From Alkalibacterium subtropicum (GTDB lineage Bacteria > Bacillota > Bacilli > Lactobacillales > Carnobacteriaceae_A): a DNA stretch of 64,000 nt. Where the stretch lies: contig NZ_FOLT01000002.1 in the NCBI RefSeq assembly GCF_900112455.1, positions 301,128 to 365,127 of the forward strand. Reading direction: 5' to 3'. Every line of letters begins with the position of its first letter. Position 1 is the stretch's first letter. Shown here in pieces: positions 38,141 through 53,431 of the stretch. The notes under the pieces are model-generated. The model ran no database searches. It saw nothing but the letters and a program-made list of their open reading frames with translations, and was not told the origin of the DNA. Both the position numbers and the translations under genes were made by a program.

Positions 38141-38192
38141 AAGATTTTAAAAGGAAACATACTAAGAAAAGTATGTTTCCTTTTAAAATCTT
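38141..38192. terminator. Long perfect hairpin between the transglutaminase and EamA genes
   Basis: A perfect 23-bp inverted repeat (38141-38163 and 38170-38192) with loop AAGAAA lies between the convergent plus-strand transglutaminase and minus-strand EamA genes. AT-rich ends (AAGATTTTAAAAGG) give U-rich 3' arms in both directions, so it is probably a shared bidirectional terminator, unusually long. Confidence 0.75.
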
Positions 38193-38257
38193 TCCATAAA
38201 ACAGCCCCTGACTTTAATGCGAACTCAGCAGACTTCTGAGACTGATCCCTTTGCACT

Positions 38258-39133
38258 TCATTCCCTGGATTTCTTTGCACTGAGTAAGGTGATGGTGACC
38301 AGTATAAGTGCCATCCCAGTCACTTGAATCATAGTGAGTGCATTATTCAGAAACAGGACGCCAAATAACGAAGCGGTCACGGGTTCGACCATGGCCACCA
38401 TCGAGGCAGTCGTCGGAGCTGTCTTTTGAAGACCAATCACATAGACAGTAAAAGAAAGCCCCGCGCCAATGATCCCAAGCAGCAGGAACCAGCCAAAGTC
38501 ACTGGATGACAAAACACTGAACGCTTCTCCTCTATCCATGAATAGAAAGAGAATCAGAGAGAACGTAAGAAAAGCAGACGTCAGAACAGCCGGACGCTTA
38601 CCGATTGAGGATGCTTTTTTAAATCCGAATATAAACAGCGCATAAGAAAGCCCCGCGCCTAGCCCGGCGGATGTCCCGACAAGACTCATCGAGATCGACT
38701 CCAGATCATAAGCCCCAGTAAGTAATACGATGCCTAACAGAACCACAGCAATCCCCGCCCACTTATACCAGCGTGACCGTTCGATCTTCAGTATGATCGA
38801 GGTTGTCAGGACGAATACGGGTGCTGTATACATCAGCGTCGCGGCAACCGGTACACTTGCGTGCTGGATACTGACAAAATATAATGAGAAATTACCGGCC
38901 ACACCAATACCCGCCAGCAATGACCATAGATAAAATGTTACAGAAGAAGTGATATTCTTCTTAAACCTAAATAAAAACCAGATAACAAAGCAAAACCAGC
39001 CAACAGCACCTCTGTAAAAAGAGACCGTGACCGGGCTCCAGCCTCTAGTCATTAAAATATCAGCGAGTCCACCGCTGATCCCCCATAATATACCAGCCAG
39101 AATCACTAAACTGACACCTGCATGCTTTCTCAT
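38258..39133 (-). CDS. EamA/DMT-superfamily transporter
   Basis: The 291-residue protein has ten hydrophobic helices in two homologous halves. The first half contains GILWGISGGLADIL and SFYRGAVGWFCFVIWF, and the second half VYVIGLQKTAPTTASMVAMVEPVTASLFGVLFL, both typical of EamA. Such proteins export or import amino acids, nucleotide-sugars or metabolites; the substrate cannot be deduced. It is a single-gene unit set between the S10 operon and tuf. Confidence 0.88.
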   Translation of the reverse strand: MRKHAGVSLVILAGILWGISGGLADILMTRGWSPVTVSFYRGAVGWFCFVIWFLFRFKKNITSSVTFYLWSLLAGIGVAGNFSLYFVSIQHASVPVAATLMYTAPVFVLTTSIILKIERSRWYKWAGIAVVLLGIVLLTGAYDLESISMSLVGTSAGLGAGLSYALFIFGFKKASSIGKRPAVLTSAFLTFSLILFLFMDRGEAFSVLSSSDFGWFLLLGIIGAGLSFTVYVIGLQKTAPTTASMVAMVEPVTASLFGVLFLNNALTMIQVTGMALILVTITLLSAKKSRE

Positions 39134-39193
39134 AATGCCCCTCCAGATATATTCAGATAAATCGACATTCTTTCAAGACTATACTCTACTACT

Positions 39194-39221
39194 ATTATGC
39201 CTGTGATAAGAAAAAACTCAA
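39194..39221 (-). promoter_or_regulatory. Putative promoter of the EamA gene
   Basis: On the minus strand TTGAGT (39216-39221), a 16-base spacer and CATAAT (39194-39199) lie about 60 bases before the start codon. Confidence 0.5.
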
Positions 39222-39260
39222 AATGACAGACCTCCCAAATAAAGCACTTTTTATGTAAAA

Positions 39261-39292
39261 AAAGAGCCCGGAAGAAAACTTCCAGGCTCTTT
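39261..39292 (-). terminator. Terminator after tuf
   Basis: AAAGAGCC-CGGAAG and its complement CTTCC-A-GGCTCTTT (39261-39292) form a 14-bp stem with one mismatch and a short loop. On the minus strand it ends in a run of seven T, 29 bases after the tuf stop. Confidence 0.85.
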
Positions 39293-39321
39293 CAGCTTAA
39301 ATTGCTTAAACAGGATCGAAA

Positions 39322-40506
<1,185 letters not shown>

Positions 40507-40587
40507 TTTAAACATTTCCTCCTTAGGGTTTTGTTCTAATTTTTTTAAAATAGAAAGAGATTTTTCTATTCCTATTTTCACTCATTC

Positions 40588-40616
40588 ATTATACCGATAG
40601 ACAAGTATAAAATCAA
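40588..40616 (-). promoter_or_regulatory. tuf promoter
   Basis: On the minus strand TTGATT (40611-40616), a 17-base spacer and TATAAT (40588-40593) make a near-consensus sigma-A promoter about 80 bases before the tuf start, within the fusA-tuf gap. Confidence 0.85.
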
Positions 40617-40697
40617 TATATATAGCAGAGGCACACTCAGACAAAACCGCCAGTTAAACCCTTCTGTATGAGTGCGGCTTTCAGGACTAAACCTGAA

Positions 40698-42785
40698 TTA
40701 AGCTTCTCCACCATTTTTCTTGATGATTTCTTCAGCAATGCTCTTAGGCACTTGCTCATAGTGGTCGAACTGCATCGTGAATGTTCCGCGACCTTGAGTG
40801 GCAGAACGTAATGCTGTTGCGTAACCGAACATTTCTGATAAAGGAATGAATCCTTTAACGATCGTTGTGTTACCACGTTGAGTAGAACCTTCGATGTTAC
40901 CGCGACGAGCTGAGATGTGGCCCATGATATCACCCATGTAGTCTTCTGGAACTGTGATTTCTACAGCCATTAGAGGTTCAAGGATAACAGCACCGGCTTT
41001 TTTAGCAGCATTTTTAAGTGCCAGTGACGCAGCCACTTTAAACGCCGTCTCATTTGAGTCGACATCGTGGTAAGATCCGTCATAAAGTTTAGCTTTCACG
41101 TCAACTAATGGATAGCCCGCTAAGACACCATTGTCAAGTGACGCTTCCAAACCAGCTTTAACTGCAGGGATGTATTCACGTGGAACAACACCACCAACGA
41201 TAGCATCTTCGAATTCAAAGCCTGCTCCTTCTTCGTTCGGTGTGAATTCGATCCATACGTGACCGTATTGACCTTTACCACCGGACTGACGAACGAACTT
41301 ACCTTCAGACTCGACTTGCTTCGTGAATGTTTCACGGTAAGAAACTTGTGGGGCACCCACGTTAGCTTCAACCTTGAATTCACGCTTCAAGCGGTCAACG
41401 ATGATGTCCAAGTGCAGTTCACCCATACCTGCGATGATGACTTCTCCTGTTTCGTGGTCTGTTTCAGCACGGAACGTTGGATCTTCTTCAGCAAGCTTCT
41501 GGAGAGCCAGACCCATTTTATCCTGGTCAGCTTTAGATTTAGGTTCGATAGCAACTTGGATAACCGGTTCAGGGAATTCCATTGATTCTAAGATCACTGG
41601 ATGGTCCAGATCACACAAAGTGTCCCCTGTTGATGTATCTTTCAAACCAACAGCTGCAGCGATATCACCAGAGAATACTTCCGGGATCTCTTGACGAGAG
41701 TTCGCGTGCATTTGCAGGATACGTCCGACACGTTCACGGGAGTCTTTTGTTGCGTTAAGGATATAAGAACCTGATTCCAATGTACCTGAGTACACACGGA
41801 AGAATGTCAGACGACCAACATAAGGGTCAGTCATAACTTTAAAGGCTAAAGCAGCAAATGGTTGATCATCGCCGGCTTCGACTTTAACTTCAGCTTCAGG
41901 GTTTCTTTGTTCGTGACCAACGATCGCACGAACGTCTAGTGGTGAAGGCAGGTAGTCAACAACAGCGTCAAGAAGTAATTGAACACCTTTGTTTTTGAAA
42001 GCTGACCCAACAAGCACTGGGTAGAATTCTACACTCAATGTCGCTTTACGGATTCCGTCTTTCAATTGTTGTACTGAAAGTTCTTCGCCTTCAAGATATT
42101 GCATCATGAGCTCTTCGTCCATTTCAGCAACAGCTTCAACTAGTTTTGTGTGCCATTCATCAGCAAGCTCTTTATAGTCTTCCGGGATTTCAACTTCGTT
42201 GATTTCAGTTCCCAAGTCGTTTCCGTACATGAAAGCTTTCATTTCTACTAAGTCGATGATTCCTTTGAAGTCATCTTCAGCGCCGATAGGCAATTGAATC
42301 GGATGTGCATTGGCTTGCAGACGGTCATGCAGCGTTGCATTTGAATGCAGGAAGTCAGCACCGATTTTATCCATTTTGTTTACAAAAACAATACGGGGTA
42401 CGCCGTAAGTTGTTGCCTGACGCCATACTGTTTCAGTTTGCGGTTCTACACCAGACTGTGCGTCCAGTACAGCAACGGCACCATCTAATACACGGAGTGA
42501 ACGTTCAACTTCAACGGTGAAGTCTACGTGTCCAGGTGTATCGATGATGTTAACGCGGTTGCCATTCCACTGAGCTGTTGTCGCAGCTGACGTGATGGTG
42601 ATTCCACGTTCTTGTTCTTGCTCCATCCAGTCCATTTGTGACGCACCTTCGTGAGTTTCACCAATTTTGTGGATTCGGCCAGTGTAATAAAGGATACGCT
42701 CAGTCGTTGTTGTTTTACCAGCATCGATGTGCGCCATGATTCCGATATTACGTGTCTGTCTTAGAGGAAATTTTCTCTTGGCCAC
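40698..42785 (-). CDS. fusA: Elongation factor G
   Basis: The 695-residue translocase has G1 [33 protein letters not shown] and domains II-V up to [16 protein letters not shown]. It drives tRNA-mRNA translocation. No substitution linked to fusidic acid resistance was looked for in detail. It follows rpsG in the str operon. Confidence 0.98.
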   Translation of the reverse strand: MAKRKFPLRQTRNIGIMAHIDAGKTTTTERILYYTGRIHKIGETHEGASQMDWMEQEQERGITITSAATTAQWNGNRVNIIDTPGHVDFTVEVERSLRVLDGAVAVLDAQSGVEPQTETVWRQATTYGVPRIVFVNKMDKIGADFLHSNATLHDRLQANAHPIQLPIGAEDDFKGIIDLVEMKAFMYGNDLGTEINEVEIPEDYKELADEWHTKLVEAVAEMDEELMMQYLEGEELSVQQLKDGIRKATLSVEFYPVLVGSAFKNKGVQLLLDAVVDYLPSPLDVRAIVGHEQRNPEAEVKVEAGDDQPFAALAFKVMTDPYVGRLTFFRVYSGTLESGSYILNATKDSRERVGRILQMHANSRQEIPEVFSGDIAAAVGLKDTSTGDTLCDLDHPVILESMEFPEPVIQVAIEPKSKADQDKMGLALQKLAEEDPTFRAETDHETGEVIIAGMGELHLDIIVDRLKREFKVEANVGAPQVSYRETFTKQVESEGKFVRQSGGKGQYGHVWIEFTPNEEGAGFEFEDAIVGGVVPREYIPAVKAGLEASLDNGVLAGYPLVDVKAKLYDGSYHDVDSNETAFKVAASLALKNAAKKAGAVILEPLMAVEITVPEDYMGDIMGHISARRGNIEGSTQRGNTTIVKGFIPLSEMFGYATALRSATQGRGTFTMQFDHYEQVPKSIAEEIIKKNGGEA

Positions 42786-42856
42786 TAATCATTACACCTC
42801 TCTTAAATAAATTCACTTCATCCTGATGATGAAGACGGATAATACATCAAAATGAC

Positions 42857-42900
42857 GATCATTGTCTGACTCCCTATCAGATAGAAAGTCAGAAGTGATC
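42857..42900 (-). other. Hairpin between rpsG and fusA
   Basis: TCTGACT (42865-42871) pairs with AGTCAGA (42887-42893), an inner CTATC/GATAG pair and outer GATCA/TGATC arms extend it. It lies within the operon just after the rpsG stop and has no T-tract, so it may protect mRNA or modulate expression rather than terminate. Confidence 0.5.
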
Positions 42901-42903
42901 ATC

Positions 42904-43374
42904 TTACCAGCGGTAGTGAGCAAACGCTTTGTTTGCTTCAGCCATACGGTGGACTTCTTCACGTTTACGAACAGCAGCACCAGTGTTGTTGGCTGCGTCC
43001 ATGATTTCTTTAGCTAAACGGTCGACCATGGTGTTTTCACCACGAAGACGGGCATAGTTGACTAACCAGCGCAGTGCTAGAGTCGTACGACGGTCAGGAC
43101 GTACTTCTACAGGTACTTGGTAGTTAGAACCTCCGACACGACGAGCTTTAACTTCTAATACAGGCATGATGTTCTTAAGTGCTTGTTCAAACACTTCGAT
43201 TGGATCATTACCAGTCTGTTCTTTAATTTGATCAAATGCATCATACAAAATCGAAGATGCTTTCCCACGTTTACCGTCAACCATCAAGCGGTTGATCAAA
43301 CGGGAAACCAATTTACTATTGTACATTGGATCTGGCAAGACATCACGTTTTGCAACAGGACCTTTACGAGGCAT
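42904..43374 (-). CDS. rpsG: 30S ribosomal protein S7
   Basis: The 156-residue protein begins [20 protein letters not shown] and has [17 protein letters not shown] and the end [10 protein letters not shown]. It is a primary 16S-binding protein of the head. The spacing to rpsL (282 bases) is long for this operon and holds repeats. Confidence 0.98.
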   Translation of the reverse strand: MPRKGPVAKRDVLPDPMYNSKLVSRLINRLMVDGKRGKASSILYDAFDQIKEQTGNDPIEVFEQALKNIMPVLEVKARRVGGSNYQVPVEVRPDRRTTLALRWLVNYARLRGENTMVDRLAKEIMDAANNTGAAVRKREEVHRMAEANKAFAHYRW

Positions 43375-43656
43375 TCAAATTCCTCCTTCCGAGAGATATT
43401 AGTTTCATAGATTTTATTTTTCAGTTCAGTTTCATCAGGCGACTAAACGCCTCACTTCACTTTTTTAATCCAGTTTCGTTCGGCAATTCACCGCTCCATT
43501 AACTTTTAAAGCCATTGCGCGGCTTGCAGCCTGCTCATTTGACTTAGCTGTTTCAGCTTCAGCTGATTACAGATAAGTTATGTCGATTTATTTCATCGAC
43601 CTCGCTTTAAAGCGATAATGTCGGGTTGAATTAAACGCCTCACTTCACTTTTTATA
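43375..43656. other. Long rpsL-rpsG spacer with direct repeats and dyads
   Basis: A 22-base direct repeat beginning TAAACGCCTCACTTCAC occurs at 43444-43465 and 43632-43653. Between the copies are small dyads such as TCGA-N9-TCGA and the palindrome CGCTTTAAAGCG. No gene is seen. The downstream copy abuts the rpsL stop codon. The spacer would be transcribed within the str mRNA. Confidence 0.6.
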
Positions 43657-44067
43657 TTATTTTGGGCGTTTTGTTCCGTATTTAGAACGGCTTTGCTTAC
43701 GGTCAGATACTCCAGCAGTATCAAGAGCACCACGAACGATATGGTAACGTACACCCGGTAAGTCTTTAACTCGACCTCCACGGATAAGTACCACGCTGTG
43801 TTCTTGTAAGTTATGTCCTTCACCCGGAATGTACGCAGTGACTTCGATCATGTTAGATAAACGAACACGAGCGTATTTACGTAACGCTGAGTTAGGTTTT
43901 TTAGGAGTCATTGTCCCAACACGTGTACATACACCACGTTTTTGTGGAGAATATACCGTTGTCTGTTTACGTTTTTGAGTGTTGTAACCTTTATTCAAAG
44001 CTGGTGATTCAGATTTACTTACTTTTGATTTACGAGGTTTACGGATCAATTGATTCATTGTAGGCAT
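43657..44067 (-). CDS. rpsL: 30S ribosomal protein S12
   Basis: The 136-residue protein has the decoding-centre loops [11 protein letters not shown] (K56 equivalent to the E. coli streptomycin site) and [15 protein letters not shown], wild-type in appearance. It is the first gene of the str operon. ATG codons cluster at the start; the one at 44067 follows GGGAGGACAC. Confidence 0.98.
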   Translation of the reverse strand: MPTMNQLIRKPRKSKVSKSESPALNKGYNTQKRKQTTVYSPQKRGVCTRVGTMTPKKPNSALRKYARVRLSNMIEVTAYIPGEGHNLQEHSVVLIRGGRVKDLPGVRYHIVRGALDTAGVSDRKQSRSKYGTKRPK

Positions 44068-44361
44068 TTCATGTGTCCTCCCTTCATTTAAACTAAATTA
44101 CTAGTGCGTTTCTAGACCCACACATCCAGGTGGTTCATTGAAAAGCAAAAAAGAATAATCGCATGAGTGATGCGAAGTCTCAAGCTTTAATAAAACCCGA
44201 ACATATGGCTGTTTTTTGGCTATTGTGCGCCAGTCAGAACGACTGTTGGATCTTACTTGCTAGATGAATCTAGAACAGGAATCTGTACACAAAAGCACCT
44301 ATAGCATAGTACCACGTGTAACTTTTATAGTCAATAGATTACCAGATTTTTTTCAAAAATA
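44068..44361 (-). promoter_or_regulatory. str operon promoter and leader
   Basis: On the minus strand TTGACT (44329-44334), a 17-base spacer and TACTAT (44306-44311) form a strong promoter. The leader of about 230 bases contains several dyads, including CGCATGAGTGATGCG and a CCACCTGGATGTGTGG segment near the coding start. No gene is seen in it. A cis-regulatory role is possible. Confidence 0.75.
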
Positions 44362-44402
44362 AATGGAAGTTCAGAGCAGCAGCTACTGCTCTGATTTCCA
44401 TT
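44362..44402 (-). terminator. rpoBC operon terminator
   Basis: Stems TCAGAGCAG (44371-44379) and CTGCTCTGA (44386-44394), with outer AATGGAA/TTCCATT, form a strong hairpin. On the minus strand it is followed by TATTTTTGAAAAAAATC, 13 bases after the rpoC stop. Confidence 0.88.
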
Positions 44403-44414
44403 CCTGTCATTTAA

Positions 44415-48050
<3,636 letters not shown>

Positions 48051-48172
48051 AGGGGCTACCTCCCTTTTGTAGATTATGAAGCTGCCCTATTGCTTCACGT
48101 TTCTATTACTCTTTTTTACGTAGTTGACTGAGAGGCGGTTTCGTCACCGCACTCCCGCCGATCTACTTCACT

Positions 48173-51100
48173 TTATTCTTGTTCCTGTTCTTGTTCTGCT
48201 TTTTCTGCCTGTTCTTCACGTGCCTCTTCTTCTTCAGCTTTCTTGCGCGCTTCTTCTGCACGTTTTTCGTCCTGCTCTTTTTTCATTTTCTCTAAAGAGT
48301 CGATGTTTCCAAAGTCATCATCTTCATCTGTATCCTGAAGATCGATGGCTTTTTTATCAATATCCAGAACTTTCAGATCCAATCCTAATGATTGAAGTTC
48401 TTTGACAAGAACACGGAAGGATTCCGGTACGCCCGGTTTAGGAATGGTTTCCCCTTTGACGATGGCTTCGTATGTTTTCACACGGCCCACGACGTCATCT
48501 GATTTATAGGTCAGGATTTCCTGTAAGGTATATGCGGCACCGTAAGCTTCGAGTGCCCATACTTCCATCTCACCGAAACGCTGTCCACCGAATTGCGCTT
48601 TACCACCAAGCGGCTGCTGCGTGACGAGTGAGTAAGGTCCAGTAGAACGTGCATGCAGTTTATCATCAACCATGTGGGCTAATTTGATATAGTACATGAC
48701 ACCAACGGATACTTTGTTGTCGAACTGTTCACCTGTACGGCCGTCGTAAAGAACCGTCTTGGCATCGTCGTCCATGCCTGCTTCTTTGATCGTTTCCCAG
48801 ACATCATCGTCTGAAGCCCCGTCAAATACAGGTGTGGCGATGTGGATACCCAGCTGACGTGCAGCCATCCCCATGTGGAGCTCGATGACCTGTCCGATAT
48901 TCATACGTGACGGTACCCCTAAAGGATTCAGCATGATATCGACCGGTGTGCCATCCGGCATGAATGGCATATCTTCTTCCGGCAGGATCAGTGAGACAAC
49001 ACCTTTGTTACCGTGACGTCCGGCCAGCTTGTCACCAACATTGATCTTACGTTTCTGAACGATAAAGACACGGACAAGATAGTTGACGCCTGGAGACAGT
49101 TCATCTCCGGATTCGCGGGTAAAAATCTTCACATCATGAACGATACCGCCGCCGCCGTGCGGTACACGGAGTGACGTATCTCTGACTTCACGTGCTTTCT
49201 CACCAAAGATGGCGTGCAGCAGTTTTTCTTCTGCAGACAGTTCAGATACACCTTTTGGCGTGACTTTACCAACAAGGATGTCACCGTCGTGAACTTCAGC
49301 CCCGATGCGGATGATCCCGCGGTCGTCTAAGTTCTTAAGTGCATCGTCACCGACGTTCGGCAGTTCACGCGTGATTTCTTCAGGTCCCAGTTTAGTGTCT
49401 CTGGCTTCTGATTCGTATTCTTCGATATGGATAGATGTGTAAACGTCGTCTTTAACTAAACGCTCACTCATGATGATGGCATCTTCAAAGTTATAGCCGT
49501 CAAATGTCGTGAAGGCGATCAGCGGATTTTTCCCGATGGCCATTTCGCCGTTTTCCATGGATGGGCCGTCTGCAAGGATATCTCCTTTTTCAACCACTTC
49601 ACCATGACGGACAAGTGAACGCTGGTTGTAAGAGGTCCCGGCATTTGAACGTTTGAATTTAGCAACATGGTATTTATCCAGTGCGCCGTCTTCACGTCTG
49701 ACGCGAATCTCTTTCGCATCCACGTACTCGACAGTACCCGGGTGTTTGGCAATAACTGCAGCTCCGGAGTCACGGGCAGCCGTATGCTCGATCCCTGTTC
49801 CGACAAGCGGTGCTTCCGGCTGGATCAGCGGAACCGCCTGACGCTGCATGTTCGCTCCCATCAAGGCACGGTTGGAGTCATCGTTCTCTAAGAACGGGAT
49901 ACTTGCCGTAGCCACAGAAACGACCTGTTTCGGCGATACGTCCATGTAATCCACTTTGGATACTTCAAGCTCTTCATTATTGTTTTTCGTTCTAGCCAGT
50001 ACCAAGTCATTTTTGAATGTTCCGTCTCCGTTCAGCGGCGCATTGGCCTGAGCCACAACATAAAGGTCTTCTTCATCAGCAGTCAGGTAATCGATTTTAT
50101 CTGTGACACGGCCCGTTTTCTTGTCTACTTTACGGTAAGGTGTTTCGATAAAGCCGAATTCGTTGATTTTCGCATACGTTGACAAGCTGTTGATCAACCC
50201 GATGTTGGGTCCCTCAGGTGTTTCGATCGGACACATACGGCCGTAGTGGGAATAGTGAACGTCCCTTACTTCATAACCGGCACGGTCACGAGTCAGTCCA
50301 CCGGGTCCCAAGGCAGACAGACGACGTTTGTGCGTCAGCTCGCCAAGCGGATTGGTCTGATCCATGAACTGTGACAATTGAGAAGAACCGAAGAATTCTT
50401 TGATCGACGCCACGACCGGACGAATATTGACCAGCTGCTGCGGTGTCGTGGTTGAAGTGTCCTGAATGGACATACGCTCACGTACGACACGTTCCATACG
50501 AGACAAGCCGATACGGAACTGATTCTGAAGAAGTTCGCCGACAGAACGGATACGACGGTTACCCAAGTGGTCGATATCGTCTGTTTCGCCGATACCTTCC
50601 TGAAGGTTGAAGAAGTAACTCATCGATGCGATCATATCCGCAGGGATGATGTACTTGACTTCTCTGTCAGGGTGTCCGTTACCGATCACGTGTACGATGC
50701 GGTCATTGTCCGCCGGAGAGTACACTTTGACGATCTGCAGATCGATCGGTTCAGGGACGACACCGTCATCTGAAGGCTGAAGTGTGATGCCGTTCAGTCC
50801 GTTATCCAGATGTGGGCCTAATTCGTCCATCACTTCACGGGTAATGAGCGTGCCTTCTTTGGCAAGCAGTTCGCCTGTTTCACCATCAACAAGGGATTCA
50901 GCCAATGTAAGTCCCATCAGACGGTTTTTCAGGTCAAGTTTTTTATTCATTTTATAACGACCGACGCGAGCGAGGTCATAACGTTTAGGATCAAAGAAGC
51001 GTGTCGTCAGTAAGCTGCGGGAAGAATCAGCCGTTTTAGGCTCTCCCGGACGCAGACGTTCATAGACATCTTTCAGCGCTTCTTCTACACGAGAATCAGA

Positions 51101-51796
51101 AATGTTTTTGTGCACGTCTTTTTCAAGCGTAGCCATCAAGCTTTCGTTCTGTCCGAAGATATCCAGGATCTCATCGTCAGAACCGAATCCTAAGGCACGA
51201 ACCAGGACACTTAAAGGAATCTTACGCGTGCGGTCGATACGTACGTTAGAAAGGCCTTTAGAGTCTGTTTCATATTCCAGCCATGCGCCGCGGTTAGGAA
51301 TGACGGTCGCTCCGAATCCTTCCATGCCGTTCTTTTCAACTTTCGGGCTGAAATACACACCCGGTGAACGGACGAGCTGGGAAACGATGACACGTTCAGA
51401 ACCGTTGATGATAAAGGTCCCCTGTTCGGTCATTAATGGGAAGTCTCCAAAGAACACTTCCTGCTCTTTCACTTCGCCTGTATCTTTAACGATCAGACGC
51501 AGCTTTACATATAATGGTGCTGAATAGTTTGCGTCATGCTGTCTTGCTTCATCTACAGTGTATTTAGGTTCCTGAAACTGATAGTCGGTAAACTCCAGCG
51601 CCAGATTTCCAGAAAAGTCCTCAACAGGAGAGATATCTTTAAACATATCCTTGAGTCCTTCTTCCAGGAACCAGTCATATGAATTCGTCTGAATTTCAAT
51701 TAAGTTTGGAAGTTCTAATACTTCACTGATGCGTGAATAACTTCTACGTGTACGGTGCTTGCCGTATTTCACATTTTGGCCTGCCAACCTCTTCAC
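48173..51796 (-). CDS. rpoB: DNA-directed RNA polymerase subunit beta
   Basis: The 1207-residue subunit contains the rifampicin region [20 protein letters not shown] with wild-type residues, [20 protein letters not shown] and the C-terminal [19 protein letters not shown] long acidic, Glu/Gln/Lys-rich tail after about residue 1150 ends AEQEQEQE and is a lineage-specific extension. It is preceded by a strong promoter with a 260-base leader. Confidence 0.98.
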   Translation of the reverse strand: MKRLAGQNVKYGKHRTRRSYSRISEVLELPNLIEIQTNSYDWFLEEGLKDMFKDISPVEDFSGNLALEFTDYQFQEPKYTVDEARQHDANYSAPLYVKLRLIVKDTGEVKEQEVFFGDFPLMTEQGTFIINGSERVIVSQLVRSPGVYFSPKVEKNGMEGFGATVIPNRGAWLEYETDSKGLSNVRIDRTRKIPLSVLVRALGFGSDDEILDIFGQNESLMATLEKDVHKNISDSRVEEALKDVYERLRPGEPKTADSSRSLLTTRFFDPKRYDLARVGRYKMNKKLDLKNRLMGLTLAESLVDGETGELLAKEGTLITREVMDELGPHLDNGLNGITLQPSDDGVVPEPIDLQIVKVYSPADNDRIVHVIGNGHPDREVKYIIPADMIASMSYFFNLQEGIGETDDIDHLGNRRIRSVGELLQNQFRIGLSRMERVVRERMSIQDTSTTTPQQLVNIRPVVASIKEFFGSSQLSQFMDQTNPLGELTHKRRLSALGPGGLTRDRAGYEVRDVHYSHYGRMCPIETPEGPNIGLINSLSTYAKINEFGFIETPYRKVDKKTGRVTDKIDYLTADEEDLYVVAQANAPLNGDGTFKNDLVLARTKNNNEELEVSKVDYMDVSPKQVVSVATASIPFLENDDSNRALMGANMQRQAVPLIQPEAPLVGTGIEHTAARDSGAAVIAKHPGTVEYVDAKEIRVRREDGALDKYHVAKFKRSNAGTSYNQRSLVRHGEVVEKGDILADGPSMENGEMAIGKNPLIAFTTFDGYNFEDAIIMSERLVKDDVYTSIHIEEYESEARDTKLGPEEITRELPNVGDDALKNLDDRGIIRIGAEVHDGDILVGKVTPKGVSELSAEEKLLHAIFGEKAREVRDTSLRVPHGGGGIVHDVKIFTRESGDELSPGVNYLVRVFIVQKRKINVGDKLAGRHGNKGVVSLILPEEDMPFMPDGTPVDIMLNPLGVPSRMNIGQVIELHMGMAARQLGIHIATPVFDGASDDDVWETIKEAGMDDDAKTVLYDGRTGEQFDNKVSVGVMYYIKLAHMVDDKLHARSTGPYSLVTQQPLGGKAQFGGQRFGEMEVWALEAYGAAYTLQEILTYKSDDVVGRVKTYEAIVKGETIPKPGVPESFRVLVKELQSLGLDLKVLDIDKKAIDLQDTDEDDDFGNIDSLEKMKKEQDEKRAEEARKKAEEEEAREEQAEKAEQEQEQE

Positions 51797-52062
51797 CCCT
51801 CATTATTAATCACTAGTCGTCATACTCAAAAGCTCTTGGTCCAGTCAGACAGTCGTTTACGCGACTTTGTTACAATCGTGTAACAAATGTTAACATCCGA
51901 TTAAGAAGTAGAGTTTTACCCTATTTTAGACCAAAAAAAATACAAAAGATTAGTGAAAGATACAGTCGTATTCATCACACATTCTTTTGTTTAGCTTCAG
52001 AAATCGCGTCCGGACAATATTTCGCACGGATTTCATTTTCATACTTTGTTTAGCGTCTATTA

Positions 52063-52091
52063 AGTTTATAGTAAATCGACTGAATTGTCAA
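52063..52091 (-). promoter_or_regulatory. rpoB promoter
   Basis: On the minus strand TTGACA (52086-52091), a 17-base spacer and TAAACT (52063-52068) form a near-consensus sigma-A promoter about 255 bases before rpoB. The leader has no obvious gene. Confidence 0.85.
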
Positions 52092-52200
52092 GGGACGATC
52101 CAATGTTTTTCGGTCATCAGAGCGGATAGCAATCGCCCGGCGATTGCTTACATTATGAAGGAGCTTTGGTGGTCCCTTTTTGATTCTTTTTATGCTGACG

Positions 52201-52662
52201 AAGGTTTGCGTGACCGTCATCCACTGTTTTCCCGCGCGAAGGGCACGCGCTGGGCATTTCCTTGACCTCCAGCCCTGTTTTCTCGCACGAAGTTCACGCG
52301 CTGGGCATTTCCGTGACCTTCAGCCTCTGCTTTCTCGCGCGAAGGGCACGCGCCGACTGTTTGCGTGACCTTCAGCCTCCACTTTCTCACGCGAAGGGCA
52401 CGCGCCGATCATTTGCGTGACCTTCATCCTCTACTTTCTCAGGCGAAGGGCACTCGCCGATCATTTGCGTGACCTTCAGCCTCTGCTTTCTCGCGCGAAA
52501 GGCACGCGCTGGGCATTTCCGTGACCTTCAGCCCCTGTTTTCTCACACGAAAGGCACGCGCTGGGCATTTCCGTGACCTCCAGCCCCTGTTTTCTCACAC
52601 GAAGGGCACGCGCTGGGCATTTCCGTGACCTTCAGCCTCCACTTTCTCGCGCGAAGGGCACG
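52201..52662. repeat. Tandem array of nine 52-bp hairpin-forming units
   Basis: TGACC recurs at 52211, 52263, 52314, 52366, 52418, 52470, 52522, 52574 and 52626, spaced 52 bases apart with one spacing of 51. Each unit holds GAAGGGCACGC followed 11 bases later by GCGTGACCTTC, its complement at ten of eleven positions, so each unit can fold into a hairpin. Since 52 is not a multiple of three, the array cannot encode a repeated peptide in one frame. Units fall into two kinds, with either CTGGGCATTTCC or CCGATCATTTGC as loop. It lies between the rsmC terminator and the rpoB promoter. Confidence 0.92.
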
Positions 52663-52732
52663 TAAACGCTAAACAAATCTACTAGCAGGCTCGGCAGTCC
52701 TTCCGCTTTCCCCTCACTGCCTTTTATAAGAA

Positions 52733-52762
52733 AAGACCTGCGACTCTATAGCCGCAGGTCTT
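52733..52762 (-). terminator. Terminator after rsmC
   Basis: AAGACCTGCG (52733-52742) and CGCAGGTCTT (52753-52762) form a 10-bp stem; on the minus strand it ends in TCTTTTCTTAT, 27 bases after the rsmC stop. Confidence 0.82.
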
Positions 52763-52789
52763 CCTTACTTGTTGTCCCATCAGAACAAT

Positions 52790-53392
52790 TTATTTTTTTG
52801 ACTGCAAAACCCAGTACCCTTTATCCAGGGCGATACGTTCCACATTACCGAAAACATCGGTCATTTTCTGCTTAGCACTCGGCGCGCCCTGTTTCTTCTG
52901 AATAACGATAACGAGCACCCCGCCCTCAGCCAGATGATCATAGGCTTCTGAAATGATCTGATGCACGACTTTCTTCCCTGCCCTTATCGGCGGATTGGAA
53001 AGCACGGCACCGAACCTTTTTCCCTCAACGTTTTCATATATGGAAGAAAGATAGATATCCACGTTCTTGATTTCATTTTCTTCAGCATTCCTGCGGGCCA
53101 GATTCAAAGCACGTTCGTTGACATCAACCATGTCTATCGTCAGTTTGGGATAGGCCTTTGCCAAAGACAAACCGACCGGTCCGTAGCCGCAGCCCATATC
53201 CAGCACTTTCTCATTCGGAAACACTGACGGATCGACGGCTTCAATCATGACCTGCGAGCCATAATCCACGCGGTCTTTGGAAAAGACGCCTGAATCAGTA
53301 ATGAATTTTAGTGTATTGCCTTTTAAAGTCATCTCAAAGTTTTGTTCGTTATGTTTAGCATTTGGATTAGATGTGAAATAATGATCTGCCAT
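52790..53392 (-). CDS. RsmC-like class I methyltransferase (YbxB type)
   Basis: The 200-residue protein has motif I KVLDMGCGYGPVGLSLA (about 63-79) and the N6/N2-guanine methyltransferase motif LSNPPIRAGK. It matches the short RsmC-like protein encoded beside rpoB in Bacillus (ybxB). It probably methylates a guanine in 16S rRNA, but the site is not proven for this short form. Confidence 0.88.
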   Translation of the reverse strand: MADHYFTSNPNAKHNEQNFEMTLKGNTLKFITDSGVFSKDRVDYGSQVMIEAVDPSVFPNEKVLDMGCGYGPVGLSLAKAYPKLTIDMVDVNERALNLARRNAEENEIKNVDIYLSSIYENVEGKRFGAVLSNPPIRAGKKVVHQIISEAYDHLAEGGVLVIVIQKKQGAPSAKQKMTDVFGNVERIALDKGYWVLQSKK

Positions 53393-53431
53393 AAGACTCT
53401 CCTTGTATTCGTATTTCTAAGTCTTACTAGA

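Noticed and set aside
52201..52662. CRISPR array
   Set aside because: The whole 52-base unit is repeated with no unique spacers, and no cas genes are present.
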